Shown here: one piece after another, positions 26,401 to 35,161 of the stretch | Layout: each line of letters opens with the position of its first letter | Position numbering within the stretch: position 1 is the first letter of the stretch | Source: Hymenobacter negativus | GTDB lineage: Bacteria; Bacteroidota; Bacteroidia; Cytophagales; Hymenobacteraceae | Assembly: GCF_016056375.1 (NCBI RefSeq) | Contig: NZ_JAEDAE010000001.1 | Coordinates: 124,001 to 188,000, forward strand | Reading direction: 5' to 3' | DNA: 64,000 nucleotides | Notes under the pieces: model-generated | Database searches by the model: none | Seen by the model: only the letters and a program-made list of their open reading frames with translations | What the model was told of the DNA's origin: nothing | Made by a program: the position numbers and the translations under genes

Positions 26401-28932
26401 CTATCCCTCGGCCCGCAGCACCTCCAGCGGCGAGCGGCGCAGTACGTCGCGGCTGTTAAACAGGCCGATGGCGGCCGTGAGGGCCGTGACCAGCGCCGCC
26501 AGTCCCAGCAGCGGCAGCACGGCCGGCCCAAAGCTGGCTTCGAACACCCACACGGCCAGTGCCCACGCCGCCAGCACCGCCAGCGCAATGCCGGCGAGTG
26601 CCGCCAGCAGCCCCAGCAGGCCGTACTCTACCAGTGTAATGCGCAGAATCTGGGCCCGGCTGGCGCCCAACGTGCGCAATAGCACGCTTTCGCGCACCCG
26701 CTGGTAGCGGCTGATGACGACGGAGCTGCCGAGCACCAGCAGGCCGGTGAGGATGCTGAACCCGGCCATGAAGCGAATCACGAAGGAGATTTTGTCGACG
26801 ATGTCATTGAGTGTTTGCAGAATCAGGCCCAGGTCGATGGCCGACACGTTGGGAAACTGCTGCACCAGCTTTTGCTCCACGGCGGCCAGCGCGGCCGTGC
26901 TGGGCGTGTGCGTGAGCACCACTTGGAACTGCGGCGCGCCCTCGAGCACCCCGGCCGGGAAGATGACCAGAAAGCTGGGCTGCACCCGGCTGCGGTCAAT
27001 CTCGCGGGTGCCGCCGATGATGGTGCGCTGCGGCAGGCCCTGCACGTTGAAATCCAGCGTGTCGCCGAGGCTGAGCTTGGTGCGTTCCAGGTAGCCTTTC
27101 TCGACGGATATGCGCGGGATTTTATCGGGGCCAATGCCTGGTAAAGTGCCGGCGGCGAGCTTTTCAGAGGAGTTCAGGGAGTCGCGGTAGGTCACGCGGT
27201 ACTCGCGGGTGAGCGCCCAGGCCGGAATGCCCCGCGCCGTATCCTTTTTGATAACGGAAACGGACGTGCCGTTGATGGCCGTCAGGCGCATCGTGACAAT
27301 GGGCACGCGCTGGAGCACGGGCAGCTTTTGCGAAGTGAGCAGGGCCTCCACACCAGCACGCTGCTCGGGCTGAATATCGAAGAGCACCAGATTGGCCGCT
27401 GATTTCTGGCCGGCCACCTGCACGCGGCCCAGCAGCATGGCTTGGGTGAGGAAAAGGGTGGCCAGCAAAAACGTGCCCAGCCCAATGGACGTGACCAGCG
27501 TGAGCGTTTGGTTTTGGGGCCGATACAGATTGGCCAGGCCCTGCCGCCACACGTAGCCCCAGCCGGCGGGGAAGAAGCGGCGCACCGCAAGCATCAGCAG
27601 GCGGCCCAGGCCGGCCAGCGCCCCAAACGCCGCCAGCAGCCCCGCCCCGAAGCCCAGCGTGAGCTTCCAGTCGCGCATCTGGCCGTAGGCGAAGGCCAGA
27701 ATAAACAAGCCGATTACGCCAATAACCACGCCCCGCACCGGGTCGGGCGCGGCGGTATCATCTTCAAAGGCCGTGCGCAGCACCCGCAGCGGCGACACGC
27801 GCCGGATGCTCAGCAGCGGCAGCAGCGCGAAGAGCACCGCCATCAGCAGCCCCGTGAGCAAGCCCGTGCCAATGGCGGCCCACGACACACTCACCGTAAT
27901 ATCCACCGGCAGGAAATCGCCCAATACCCGGGGCAGCAGGCCCTGTACGGCTGCGCCCAGGCCCGCCCCCAGCACCGCGCCGATGAAGCCGAGGCCGGCC
28001 GTTTGAATCAGGTAAATAAGCAGCGCCTGCCGGCCGCTGGCCCCCAGGCAGCGCAGCACGGCCACGGCGGCCAGCTTTTCGCGCACGTAGAGGTTCACGG
28101 CGCTGGCCACGCCCACGCAGCCCAGCAGCAGCGCCACAAAGGCCACCAGGCTGAGGTAGCGGGTAAGGTCGGCGAAGGCGCGGCCGGTGCTTTGCTGGCG
28201 GCTGGCCACGGTATCGGTGTCGATATCGGCCGCGTCGAGGCGGGCCTGCAGGGGCTTGAGCACGGCTGCCACATCGGTGCCGGGCGCGAATTGGTAGCTG
28301 CGGGTGTACTTCACCCGGCTGCCGCGCTGCACCAGGCCGGTGGCGGCTACCTCCTTCAACGGTAGAAACACCGTGGGCGCCACCGCCGTGCTGATGCCGG
28401 ACTGCCCCGGCGTTTTCAAAACCCGCCCAATGATGGGCAGCACCACGCTGCCCACCTGCACCGAATCGCCGACTTTGGCTCCAAACTGCACCAGCAGTGC
28501 GTCATCGACCAGCGCGCCGGGGGCGGCGGCGGTATCGGCGAAGTGCCGGGCGGCGGCCTGCGGCTGCGTGTCCCAGTCGCCGTAGAAAAAGCCGCCGTCC
28601 CGGGCACGCACCTGCGCCAGCCGCGTGCCCCGACCCGGCCGGAACTGCACCAGCGAGGCAAAGGATACTTCCCGCATGCGGGCCGTGCCAAGGTTTTTAA
28701 GGGCCGGTTCCAGTTTGGGTTCGAAGGGATGATTGGCGCTAAGCACTAGGTCGGCCCCGAGCAACTCCCGCGCCTGCCCGGCAATGCTGCGGGCCAGGTT
28801 GTCACCGAAGGAATTGATGCCCACCAGTGCCGCAATGCCCAGAATGATGCTGGCCATGAATAGCAGCAGTCGCGCCCGGCTGCGGCGGCTGTCGCGCCAC
28901 GCCATGCGAAAAAGCCAGGAGGTATTAGTCAT
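26401..28932 (-). CDS. ybbP: YbbP-like ABC transporter permease (FtsX/MacB type)
   Basis: An 843-residue permease with an N-terminal helix, a large extracytoplasmic domain, a first FtsX block of three or more helices (around 260-430), a second soluble domain and a final FtsX block of three helices (around 715-830: FMAGFSILTGLLVLGSSVVIS, then LVEYGLLGLLAALAGIALAVLAAWALAVW). The size and double FtsX layout fit E. coli YbbP rather than the ~400-residue LolC/MacB permeases. The ATPase gene lies 62 bp upstream and a tesA-like gene is divergent, the same arrangement as ybbP-ybbA/tesA in E. coli. Confidence 0.88.
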   Translation of the reverse strand: MTNTSWLFRMAWRDSRRSRARLLLFMASIILGIAALVGINSFGDNLARSIAGQARELLGADLVLSANHPFEPKLEPALKNLGTARMREVSFASLVQFRPGRGTRLAQVRARDGGFFYGDWDTQPQAAARHFADTAAAPGALVDDALLVQFGAKVGDSVQVGSVVLPIIGRVLKTPGQSGISTAVAPTVFLPLKEVAATGLVQRGSRVKYTRSYQFAPGTDVAAVLKPLQARLDAADIDTDTVASRQQSTGRAFADLTRYLSLVAFVALLLGCVGVASAVNLYVREKLAAVAVLRCLGASGRQALLIYLIQTAGLGFIGAVLGAGLGAAVQGLLPRVLGDFLPVDITVSVSWAAIGTGLLTGLLMAVLFALLPLLSIRRVSPLRVLRTAFEDDTAAPDPVRGVVIGVIGLFILAFAYGQMRDWKLTLGFGAGLLAAFGALAGLGRLLMLAVRRFFPAGWGYVWRQGLANLYRPQNQTLTLVTSIGLGTFLLATLFLTQAMLLGRVQVAGQKSAANLVLFDIQPEQRAGVEALLTSQKLPVLQRVPIVTMRLTAINGTSVSVIKKDTARGIPAWALTREYRVTYRDSLNSSEKLAAGTLPGIGPDKIPRISVEKGYLERTKLSLGDTLDFNVQGLPQRTIIGGTREIDRSRVQPSFLVIFPAGVLEGAPQFQVVLTHTPSTAALAAVEQKLVQQFPNVSAIDLGLILQTLNDIVDKISFVIRFMAGFSILTGLLVLGSSVVISRYQRVRESVLLRTLGASRAQILRITLVEYGLLGLLAALAGIALAVLAAWALAVWVFEASFGPAVLPLLGLAALVTALTAAIGLFNSRDVLRRSPLEVLRAEG

Positions 28933-28994
28933 TTTTGAGATGTCGTAATAGCTTATTGAAGACCGTCTTGCTGAGAATGTCCTCGCCCTGCCAT

Positions 28995-29690
28995 TCAGAT
29001 GCTTACTTGATTTGCCCCCAGTATTTCTTCCACCACCTTGCCGCCGCGCAGCCGCAATGTCCGCTGCGTCTTGGCGGCCAGCTCCAAATCGTGCGTCACG
29101 AGCACCAGCGTGGTGCCGGCTTCGCGGTTCAGCTCAAACAGCAGGTTTACCACCCGCTCGCTGGTGTCGGGGTCGAGGTTGCCTGTGGGCTCGTCGGCGA
29201 AGAGCACCGCCGGGCGGTTGGCGAAGGCGCGGGCCAGGCTCACGCGCTGCTGCTCGCCGCCCGACAGCTGGGCCGGGTAGTGGTCGGCGCGGGCGGCCAG
29301 GCCCACGCGGTCGAGCAGGTCGAGGGCGGTTTTGGTGGCGCCGCGCTGGCCGCGCAGCTCCAGCGGAACCAGCACGTTTTCGAGGGCCGTGAGGGTGGGC
29401 AGCAGCTGGAAATTCTGGAAGATGAAGCCGACGTGCTCGTTGCGCACGGCGGCGCGCTGGTCTTCGCTCAGGTTGTCGAGCTGAATGCCGTTGACCCAAA
29501 CGCTGCCCGAAGTGGCACGGTCGAGCCCGGCGCAGAGGCCCAGCAGCGTGGTTTTGCCCGAGCCCGAGGGGCCGACAATGGCAAAGGTGTCGCCGGCGGC
29601 GAGGTCGAAGCTGACGGCGTGGAGCACCGTGAGCGGCTGGCCGGCGCTGGGGTAGGTTTTGGTGAGGTTATCGACGCGAAGAATGGACAT
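28995..29690 (-). CDS. ybbA: YbbA-like ABC transporter ATPase
   Basis: A 231-residue ABC ATPase of the LolD/MacB group. Walker A is GPSGSGKTTLL, the signature LSGGEQQRVSLARAF, Walker B AVLFADEPTGNLD, and the switch histidine is in LVLVTHD. It should power the permease encoded just downstream on the same strand; the two form an operon transcribed leftwards. These systems move or extract lipophilic substrates at the inner membrane by a mechanotransmission mechanism. The substrate is not known. Confidence 0.93.
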   Translation of the reverse strand: MSILRVDNLTKTYPSAGQPLTVLHAVSFDLAAGDTFAIVGPSGSGKTTLLGLCAGLDRATSGSVWVNGIQLDNLSEDQRAAVRNEHVGFIFQNFQLLPTLTALENVLVPLELRGQRGATKTALDLLDRVGLAARADHYPAQLSGGEQQRVSLARAFANRPAVLFADEPTGNLDPDTSERVVNLLFELNREAGTTLVLVTHDLELAAKTQRTLRLRGGKVVEEILGANQVSI

Positions 29691-29697
29691 TGGATTA

Positions 29698-29712
29698 GGG
29701 CAGGAGGGTGTG
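29698..29712. repeat. Partial copy of GGGCAGGAGGGTGTG repeat
   Basis: These 15 bp are identical to the left arm start of the inverted repeat at 30555, with TTAG instead of GTAG at the border. No matching right arm is seen nearby, so it looks like a solo remnant. It lies in the ybbA/tesA divergent gap. Confidence 0.6.
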
Positions 29713-29868
29713 GGGGTGAGCGGGTAGGGGGGGATGTGCTTTCGTTGATGTTCTTTCGATTACCAAAGCCCGCCCCGCACAACCGCACCGCCCCCCGTTC
29801 GTTACCCAAGACGTTGAAACCCTTGGCATGTTTTCCCGCTTTATGGTTTCGTGCCCAAAAAGCTGCTT

Positions 29869-30555
29869 ATGAAATTCCTTAATTTATCCCTGGCCGCCCT
29901 GCTCGGGCTGGCCCTCACCGCCTGCAATACCGGCCCCACGGCCGAAAAGCCGGCTGCTGCCGAGGCTCCCACCACTACCGCTCCGGCGGCTACGCCCGCT
30001 ACCAAAAAGCGCCTGCTATTCTTCGGCAATAGCCTCACCGCCGGCTACGGCGTGGAGCCCGAGCAAGCCTTTGCCGGACTCATTGGTGCTAAAATCGATT
30101 CCCTCAAACTGCCCTATGAAGTAATAAATGCCGGGCTGAGCGGCGAAACCACTGCCGGCGGCCGCAGCCGCGTGGGCTGGATTCTGAAGCAACCGGTGGA
30201 TGTATTCGTGCTGGAGCTGGGCGGCAACGACGGCCTGCGTGGCCTGCCGCTTTCGGCCACCCGCGACAACCTGCAGGGCATCATCGACACGGTGCGGCGG
30301 CGCAGCCCCGGCGCGCAAATTGTGCTGGCCGGCATGCAGATACCGCCCAACATGGGCCAGGACTACGCTCAGGATTTCAAAGCCCTCTACCAGGAAATAG
30401 CCACCAAAAACCACCTGGTATTGATTCCCTTTCTACTGCAAGGCGTGGGCGGCGACCGTAGCCTGAACCAAGCCGATGGCATTCATCCCACGCCGGCCGG
30501 GCACCGCATTGTGGCCCGCACGGTGTGGGCGGTATTACAGCCGCTGTTGAAGTAG
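29869..30555 (+). CDS. tesA: TesA-like GDSL esterase/lysophospholipase lipoprotein
   Basis: A 228-residue SGNH hydrolase. The start is ATG 29869, giving a lipoprotein signal peptide ending LALTAC (Cys19); a GTG six codons upstream is less likely. An Ala/Pro/Thr linker is followed by block I FFGNSLTAGYG with Ser55 (GNSL in place of GDSL), block II NAGLSGETTAGG, block III GGND at 118-121 and block V DGIHP with Asp203 and His206. E. coli TesA has the same blocks and the same divergent neighbours. It should hydrolyse acyl esters or thioesters in the periplasm or at the outer membrane. Its TAG stop is the first part of an inverted repeat. Confidence 0.92.
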   Translation: MKFLNLSLAALLGLALTACNTGPTAEKPAAAEAPTTTAPAATPATKKRLLFFGNSLTAGYGVEPEQAFAGLIGAKIDSLKLPYEVINAGLSGETTAGGRSRVGWILKQPVDVFVLELGGNDGLRGLPLSATRDNLQGIIDTVRRRSPGAQIVLAGMQIPPNMGQDYAQDFKALYQEIATKNHLVLIPFLLQGVGGDRSLNQADGIHPTPAGHRIVARTVWAVLQPLLK

Positions 30556-30610
30556 GGCAGGAGGGTGTGAGGTCAGGATGGGCAACTCTTACCCTCACAC
30601 CCTCCTGCCC
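30555..30610. repeat. Inverted repeat, GTAGGGCAGGAGGGTGTG family
   Basis: Perfect 18-bp arms (30555-30572 and 30593-30610) around a 20-bp loop. The bases before the left arm make GTAG, whose TAG is the stop codon of tesA. Confidence 0.9.
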
Positions 30611-30621
30611 TTATACCCATT

Positions 30622-30849
30622 CTATATCACCCGCAGTCCGTCGAGGTTCACTTCATCGCGCAGCAGCTCCAAGTGGCGGTATGCAAGGGGCCGGCCGGCA
30701 TCGGTGCTGAGGTTGGGCAGGGCGGCGCGGGCGGCGTCGAGGGTGAGCTGGGTGAGCTTGCGCTCGCCGAGGTAAATGGCGACGGGGCGGCCCAGGCGGG
30801 CATCGTGCGCGGCCAGGGCGTGGTCGATTTCGGCCAGAATGATGCTCAT
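30622..30849 (-). CDS. 75-residue conserved-looking hypothetical protein
   Basis: A small cytoplasmic protein (MSIILAEIDHALAAHDARLG...) with alternating helix and strand segments and balanced codon use. It starts at ATG 30849. Upstream on the minus strand a TATATTTC box similar to the -7 consensus lies about 30 nt away. The plus-strand ORF that overlaps it is only an artefactual N-terminal extension of murI. The family is not recognised. Confidence 0.65.
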   Translation of the reverse strand: MSIILAEIDHALAAHDARLGRPVAIYLGERKLTQLTLDAARAALPNLSTDAGRPLAYRHLELLRDEVNLDGLRVI

Positions 30850-30972
30850 GGAAAAAGAGTTGAGCTGAAAATTGGCGGAAATATACTGTGTAGCTTTCAG
30901 TTGGCCGTAAATAGCAAGGCCCAACGGTTGAATGCTGGCTATTGCCTGAAAACTGTTCACTGCCAACCCGGC

Positions 30973-30980
30973 TACCTTTG
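30973..30980 (+). promoter_or_regulatory. -7 box TACCTTTG for murI, almost leaderless
   Basis: An exact TAnnTTTG match ending 4 nt before the murI ATG at 30985. It also supports that ATG against the much longer upstream frame. Confidence 0.5.
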
Positions 30981-30984
30981 CCCA

Positions 30985-31833
30985 ATGACTACTGCTGCTC
31001 CCACGCTGGCCGTTTCGGTGGCTTTGGCCGCCCGGCCCATTGGCATGTTCGACTCCGGCATTGGCGGCCTTACGGTGGCGCGGGCCGTGGCCCAGCGCCT
31101 GCCCCACGAGCGCATCGTGTATTTCGGCGACACGGCCCACCTGCCCTACGGCGACAAAAGCACGGCCGCCATCCAGGCCTACTCCATCAAAATCTGCGAC
31201 CTGCTGCTGCGCCAGCACTGCAAGCTGATTGTCATTGCCTGCAACTCGGCCTCGGCCGCCGCCTACGAACTGGTGCGCGAATACGTGGGCAGCAAGGCCC
31301 AGGTGCTGAGCGTCATTGACCCCATTGTGGCGCACCTGGGCCAGGCCTACGCCGGCCGCCGCGTGGGCCTCATCGGCACGAAGCAAACGGTGAATTCCAA
31401 CGTGTACAAGAAGAAAGTCGACGACCTCGATGCGGGTGTCGACCTGCAGTCGCTGGCCACCCCACTGCTGGTGCCCATGATTGAGGAAGGCTTCTTCAGG
31501 AATTCCATTTCGGACGACATCATCGGCACTTATTTAGGCAACCCGGCCCTGGCCGATATCGACGCATTGGTACTGGCCTGCACGCACTACCCGCTGATAA
31601 AGGAGCAGATTGCGCGCTTCTACGCCGGCCGTGTGGATGTGCTGGATGCTTCGGACGTAGTGGCGGCGGCGGCCGAATCATACTTAGCAGCCCATGGCCT
31701 GCTGGCCCCCGCGTCGGCCACGCCGCCCGCGCACCATTTCTACGTGTCCGATTTCACCCGCTCTTTTGAAGAGAGTACGCGGATATTCTTCGAGCAGGAA
31801 GTGCACCTGGAGCATTACCCGTTGTGGGAATAA
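30985..31833 (+). CDS. murI: Glutamate racemase
   Basis: A 282-residue cytoplasmic enzyme making D-glutamate for peptidoglycan. The family blocks are IGMFDSGIGGLTVARA (Asp23-Ser24), YFGDTAHLPYG, the catalytic cysteine Cys86 in VIACNSASA and the second catalytic cysteine Cys199 in VLACTHYPLI. ATG 30985 is chosen; the reading frame stays open 312 bp upstream, but that part overlaps an antisense gene and is not homologous to the family. Confidence 0.96.
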   Translation: MTTAAPTLAVSVALAARPIGMFDSGIGGLTVARAVAQRLPHERIVYFGDTAHLPYGDKSTAAIQAYSIKICDLLLRQHCKLIVIACNSASAAAYELVREYVGSKAQVLSVIDPIVAHLGQAYAGRRVGLIGTKQTVNSNVYKKKVDDLDAGVDLQSLATPLLVPMIEEGFFRNSISDDIIGTYLGNPALADIDALVLACTHYPLIKEQIARFYAGRVDVLDASDVVAAAAESYLAAHGLLAPASATPPAHHFYVSDFTRSFEESTRIFFEQEVHLEHYPLWE

Positions 31834-31948
31834 AAAGCAGGAGTTCTTCGCCGCAAAGCCCCGGGCCCGGGGTGACATTCGGCAGCGCGGGCATCCCGGC
31901 TTTGGGCAGGAGATAATTCCGTAACTTTCCAACCGCGCTGCGTCGCTC

Positions 31949-31956
31949 TATCTTTG
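31949..31956 (+). promoter_or_regulatory. -7 box TATCTTTG
   Basis: An exact TAnnTTTG match with TTTC 20 bp upstream (31925-31928) as a near -33 element. It lies 74 nt before the start of the T9SS cargo gene at 32031. Confidence 0.55.
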
Positions 31957-32030
31957 GGGTGTATAAGCGCAAATGCAATACTTACGTCACTCACTTTTTT
32001 CACCTTCCTTTTTCACTTTATTTCTTCACT

Positions 32031-34838
32031 ATGAAGCAATTCTTCACAACGCGCCTGCGCTCCTGCCTGGCGGTGCTGGCCCTGACGTGGCCCACCCTGG
32101 CAACGCAGGCCCAAACCCTCACCCAGGCCGATTTTACCGGCGTAGTGGTACCGCAGTACCTGAGCAACGGCAACAACAGCGGCACAACCACTTTTCCCGG
32201 CCCGCGGCTGGGCGTGGCCTTCCGCGCCACCGTTTCTAATTTGACCGCCAGCACCATGTACCGCTACTATGTGCAGGCGGCCACGGCGACGGAATTCGGC
32301 AACTCGGCTTCGGGGGCTGGGGTTGTGCTTTCGGCCACACCGGGCACCACGCCGGCTACTTCTACCTATGCCACCTCCAGCACGGGCAGCCTGTCGACGG
32401 CGGGTTCGTATGCCACCTTCACCACCGACGCGTCGGGCAGCTACACGGGCTGGTTTTTCTTCGTGAACTCGAACAACGCCACCCGCTTCCAGACGCCGGG
32501 CACCGTGCTGTTCCCCACCATTACGCTGGCTACCGACGCGGTGCCGGCTACCGTGGTGGCCCGCCGTGCGCTCAACCAGAGCATCACCCTGCTGGGCTTC
32601 CTGCCCGGCGCTGGCGCCAACAACGGCACCCTGCTCACCGGCTCGTCGTCGGCCACGCCCAACAACGTGGTCTTTACTTATGACAACACGGCGGGTACCG
32701 GCCGGCCGCTCAGCGGCGCAGTGGTCGAGAGCATCGGCGTAACTACCGGCACCACCCAGACTGGTGCCAACGCCTACACCTACAGCACCACCAGCGGCTC
32801 TTACACCGCCGTTATCCCCAACACACTCGCCACCGGCGTGCGCCGGGTAGAAGAGCGCAGCATCGTAAGCGGTGCCGTGCTGAATTGCAACAGCGATGCC
32901 GACGGCATCTGGCCTTCGGGTGCCAACACGGTGAACCCCGCCGGCGGCACTGCGGCCGTGGTGCTCACCGCCACCGACACTCCCTTGAACGCGGGCTGCA
33001 GCTCGGCCGCTACGGCCACTATCACCGGCACGCCGGCCAGCCTCACGGCGTTCACCACGGCTGTGGGCACGCCTTCGGCCACCCAGACCATCACGGTGGG
33101 TGGCACGTCGCTCACCGCTGACATCGTGGTGACGGCCCCAACCGGCTACGAGGTTTCGCTGAGTGCCACCACCGGCTTTGCCGCTACCGTAACGGTGCCC
33201 CAGGCCAGCGGCACCGTCGCTAACACGCCCGTATATGTGCGCCTGACCGGTGCCGCTACCGGCACTTTTACCGGCAACGTGGCCCTGAACAGCACCGGCG
33301 CTACTTCCGTGAACGTGAACGTGACCGGCACCGTGACCGCCGTGGCTACGCCCGCACCCACCATCACCAGCTTCACGCCCACCACGGGCGCGGCCGGCAC
33401 TACTGTTACCATCACCGGTACTAACCTGACCGGCGCCACCGCCGTTACCCTGAATGGCCTGGCCATCACCGGCTTCACCGTGGTGAACGCCACGACCATC
33501 ACCTTCACGGTGCCCGCCGCTGCTACCACCGGCACCATTGCCGTGACTACGCCCGGCGGCACGGTTACCAGCACTGGTACCTTCACCGTAACGGCATCGG
33601 CTCCTACCATCGCCAGCTTCACGCCCACTACGGGCGCGGCTGGCACCACGGTAACCCTCACGGGCACCAACTTCACGGGTGCTACGGCGGTGACCGTGGG
33701 CGGCATCGCCGTCACCGGCTTCACGGTGGTTAATGCTACGACCATCACGTTCGTGCTGCCCGCTACGGCCGTTACCGGCCCCATCGTAGTGACCACGCCT
33801 GCCGGCACGGCCACCAGCACCACCAGCTTCACGGTGACGGTGGCCGCAGTGCCCACCATCACGACCCTGAGCCCGGCCCGTGCTGTGGTAGGTGGCCCTG
33901 CTTTCGTACTCACCGTAGGCGGCACCAACCTGACGGCTACCACGCAGGTGAACTTCCGCGGCCAGAACTACACGGCGGCTACGGTTACCGGCACCACCAG
34001 CATTACCGTCAATATCCCCGCCAGCGCCATCGCCACCGTTGGTCAGTTCACCGTGACGGTGAACAACGGCGGTACGGCTTCCAACACGCTGGACTTCGCG
34101 GTAGTGGCTGCTGCCACGACGGTTGCCTACGAAGATTTTGAGCAGGGCACGCGCACCGGCTACACCGATGCCGCGCCCGTAGCGCTGCGCTCCGGCGCCT
34201 GGACTTTCACCCAGGCTCTGCTGGGAGACTTGTTCAACGACCGTGTGAACCAGACGAAGTCGGCCCGTATTCGCGGCGGCGGCTCTATTGCCATGAATTT
34301 CGACAAGCCCAACGGCGCGGGCATTGTGACCATTTCGGCTGGCTTGTACGGTTCCGACACGGGCCCCACGTTCACGGCCGAAGTATCCACCGACGGGGGT
34401 ACCACCTACCAGCCCATTGCCGGCACGCCGGCCACCCTCACCAGCACGCTGACCCCCTACACCCTGACGGTAAACCGGAGCGGCAACGTGCGGCTGCGCT
34501 TTAGCACGACCAACACCACGTCGGGCCAGAACCCCCGCATCAACCTCGACGACCTGAACATCACCAACTTCACCGGCACGGCTACGGCCGCCAGCCAAGC
34601 GCTGCCCGGCCTGTCGGTGTTCCCGAACCCGGCTACCGACCGCATCACCGTGGCGCTGCCTTCGGCTGGCGCTGCTACTGTAGCCCTGCGCGACCTCACC
34701 GGCCGCGTGGTGCTGGCCCCGGCCACGCTGGGTGCCGACAAGCAGGTAGTGCTGCCGGCCTCGCTGGCCCGCGGCGTCTATATGCTCGAGGTGAAGCAGG
34801 GCGATGTACTCGCTGTGCGCCGCATCGAGAAGAACTAA
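32031..34838 (+). CDS. Secreted protein with TIG domains and T9SS sorting signal
   Basis: A 935-residue cell-surface or secreted protein. A signal peptide (about 1-26, ending ATQAQ) comes first, followed by a Thr/Ala-rich beta region. Then come three IPT/TIG-type Ig domains, two of them nearly identical in sequence (each starting SFTPTTGAAGTTVT and containing GFTVVNATTITF), a jelly-roll-like segment, and a C-terminal type IX secretion sorting domain (LSVFPNPATDRITV ... LRDLTGRVVL ... LARGVYMLEVKQGD). It is exported by Sec, then T9SS, and anchored or released at the surface. It may act as an adhesin or binding protein. No catalytic motif was seen. Confidence 0.9.
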   Translation: MKQFFTTRLRSCLAVLALTWPTLATQAQTLTQADFTGVVVPQYLSNGNNSGTTTFPGPRLGVAFRATVSNLTASTMYRYYVQAATATEFGNSASGAGVVLSATPGTTPATSTYATSSTGSLSTAGSYATFTTDASGSYTGWFFFVNSNNATRFQTPGTVLFPTITLATDAVPATVVARRALNQSITLLGFLPGAGANNGTLLTGSSSATPNNVVFTYDNTAGTGRPLSGAVVESIGVTTGTTQTGANAYTYSTTSGSYTAVIPNTLATGVRRVEERSIVSGAVLNCNSDADGIWPSGANTVNPAGGTAAVVLTATDTPLNAGCSSAATATITGTPASLTAFTTAVGTPSATQTITVGGTSLTADIVVTAPTGYEVSLSATTGFAATVTVPQASGTVANTPVYVRLTGAATGTFTGNVALNSTGATSVNVNVTGTVTAVATPAPTITSFTPTTGAAGTTVTITGTNLTGATAVTLNGLAITGFTVVNATTITFTVPAAATTGTIAVTTPGGTVTSTGTFTVTASAPTIASFTPTTGAAGTTVTLTGTNFTGATAVTVGGIAVTGFTVVNATTITFVLPATAVTGPIVVTTPAGTATSTTSFTVTVAAVPTITTLSPARAVVGGPAFVLTVGGTNLTATTQVNFRGQNYTAATVTGTTSITVNIPASAIATVGQFTVTVNNGGTASNTLDFAVVAAATTVAYEDFEQGTRTGYTDAAPVALRSGAWTFTQALLGDLFNDRVNQTKSARIRGGGSIAMNFDKPNGAGIVTISAGLYGSDTGPTFTAEVSTDGGTTYQPIAGTPATLTSTLTPYTLTVNRSGNVRLRFSTTNTTSGQNPRINLDDLNITNFTGTATAASQALPGLSVFPNPATDRITVALPSAGAATVALRDLTGRVVLAPATLGADKQVVLPASLARGVYMLEVKQGDVLAVRRIEKN

Positions 34839-34850
34839 GTCTTGGTGCGA

Positions 34851-34870
34851 ACTGACCGGAACCGGTCAGT
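34851..34870. repeat. 20-bp palindrome downstream of T9SS gene
   Basis: ACTGACCGG and CCGGTCAGT flank AA. The stem lies just before the terminator. It could be part of a 3'-UTR hairpin. Confidence 0.4.
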
Positions 34871-34877
34871 ACCTGTG

Positions 34878-34909
34878 AAAAAGCCCCCGCCAATGCGGGG
34901 GCTTTTTTT
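34878..34909 (+). terminator. Rho-independent terminator of T9SS cargo gene
   Basis: A GC stem, GCCCCCGC paired with GCGGGGGC, has a 4-nt loop CAAT, flanking A-runs and T-runs, and TTTTTTT at the end. Confidence 0.95.
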
Positions 34910-34977
34910 GTGCTTTATCAGCTGGGCAGTGCTTTGGGGGGAGCTGATGGTAGGAGGGAAGCGAGTGGCATCGTTGC

Positions 34978-35001
34978 CGGGAACGATTGCGCAACTAAAA
35001 A
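34978..35001. promoter_or_regulatory. LacI-type operator upstream of susC
   Basis: CGGGAACGATTGCGCAA is followed by CTAAAAA. The core GGAACGATTGC fits the LacI-family half-site pattern GNAACGNTTNC. The same 24-bp string with one change recurs at 40353 before kdgF. It lies 160 bp upstream of the susC start. No LacI regulator gene is in the window. Confidence 0.6.
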
Positions 35002-35161
35002 AGGTGGTTTGCTTGGCGTATGGCTAATAAAGCCAGACTTTTAGAGGGTTAATAGGAATAAAAATATCTATTTATTGATATTTGCTTTGCTGCGTTTGCC
35101 TGCCCGCAGTTAAGCCGGTCTTCCTTCACGTCACCAATTCTCACCCTAACCCTTTTTCCTG

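Noticed and set aside
30673..30984. In-frame N-terminal extension of murI by 104 codons
   Set aside because: Not homologous to glutamate racemases, overlaps a plausible antisense gene, and a promoter box lies right before ATG 30985.
32013..34598. 861-codon open frame on the minus strand opposite the T9SS cargo gene
   Set aside because: It is a shadow of a Thr/Ala/Gly-rich, GC-rich gene; the translation is Gly/Arg/His-rich without any domain, while the plus strand has a signal peptide, TIG domains and a sorting domain.
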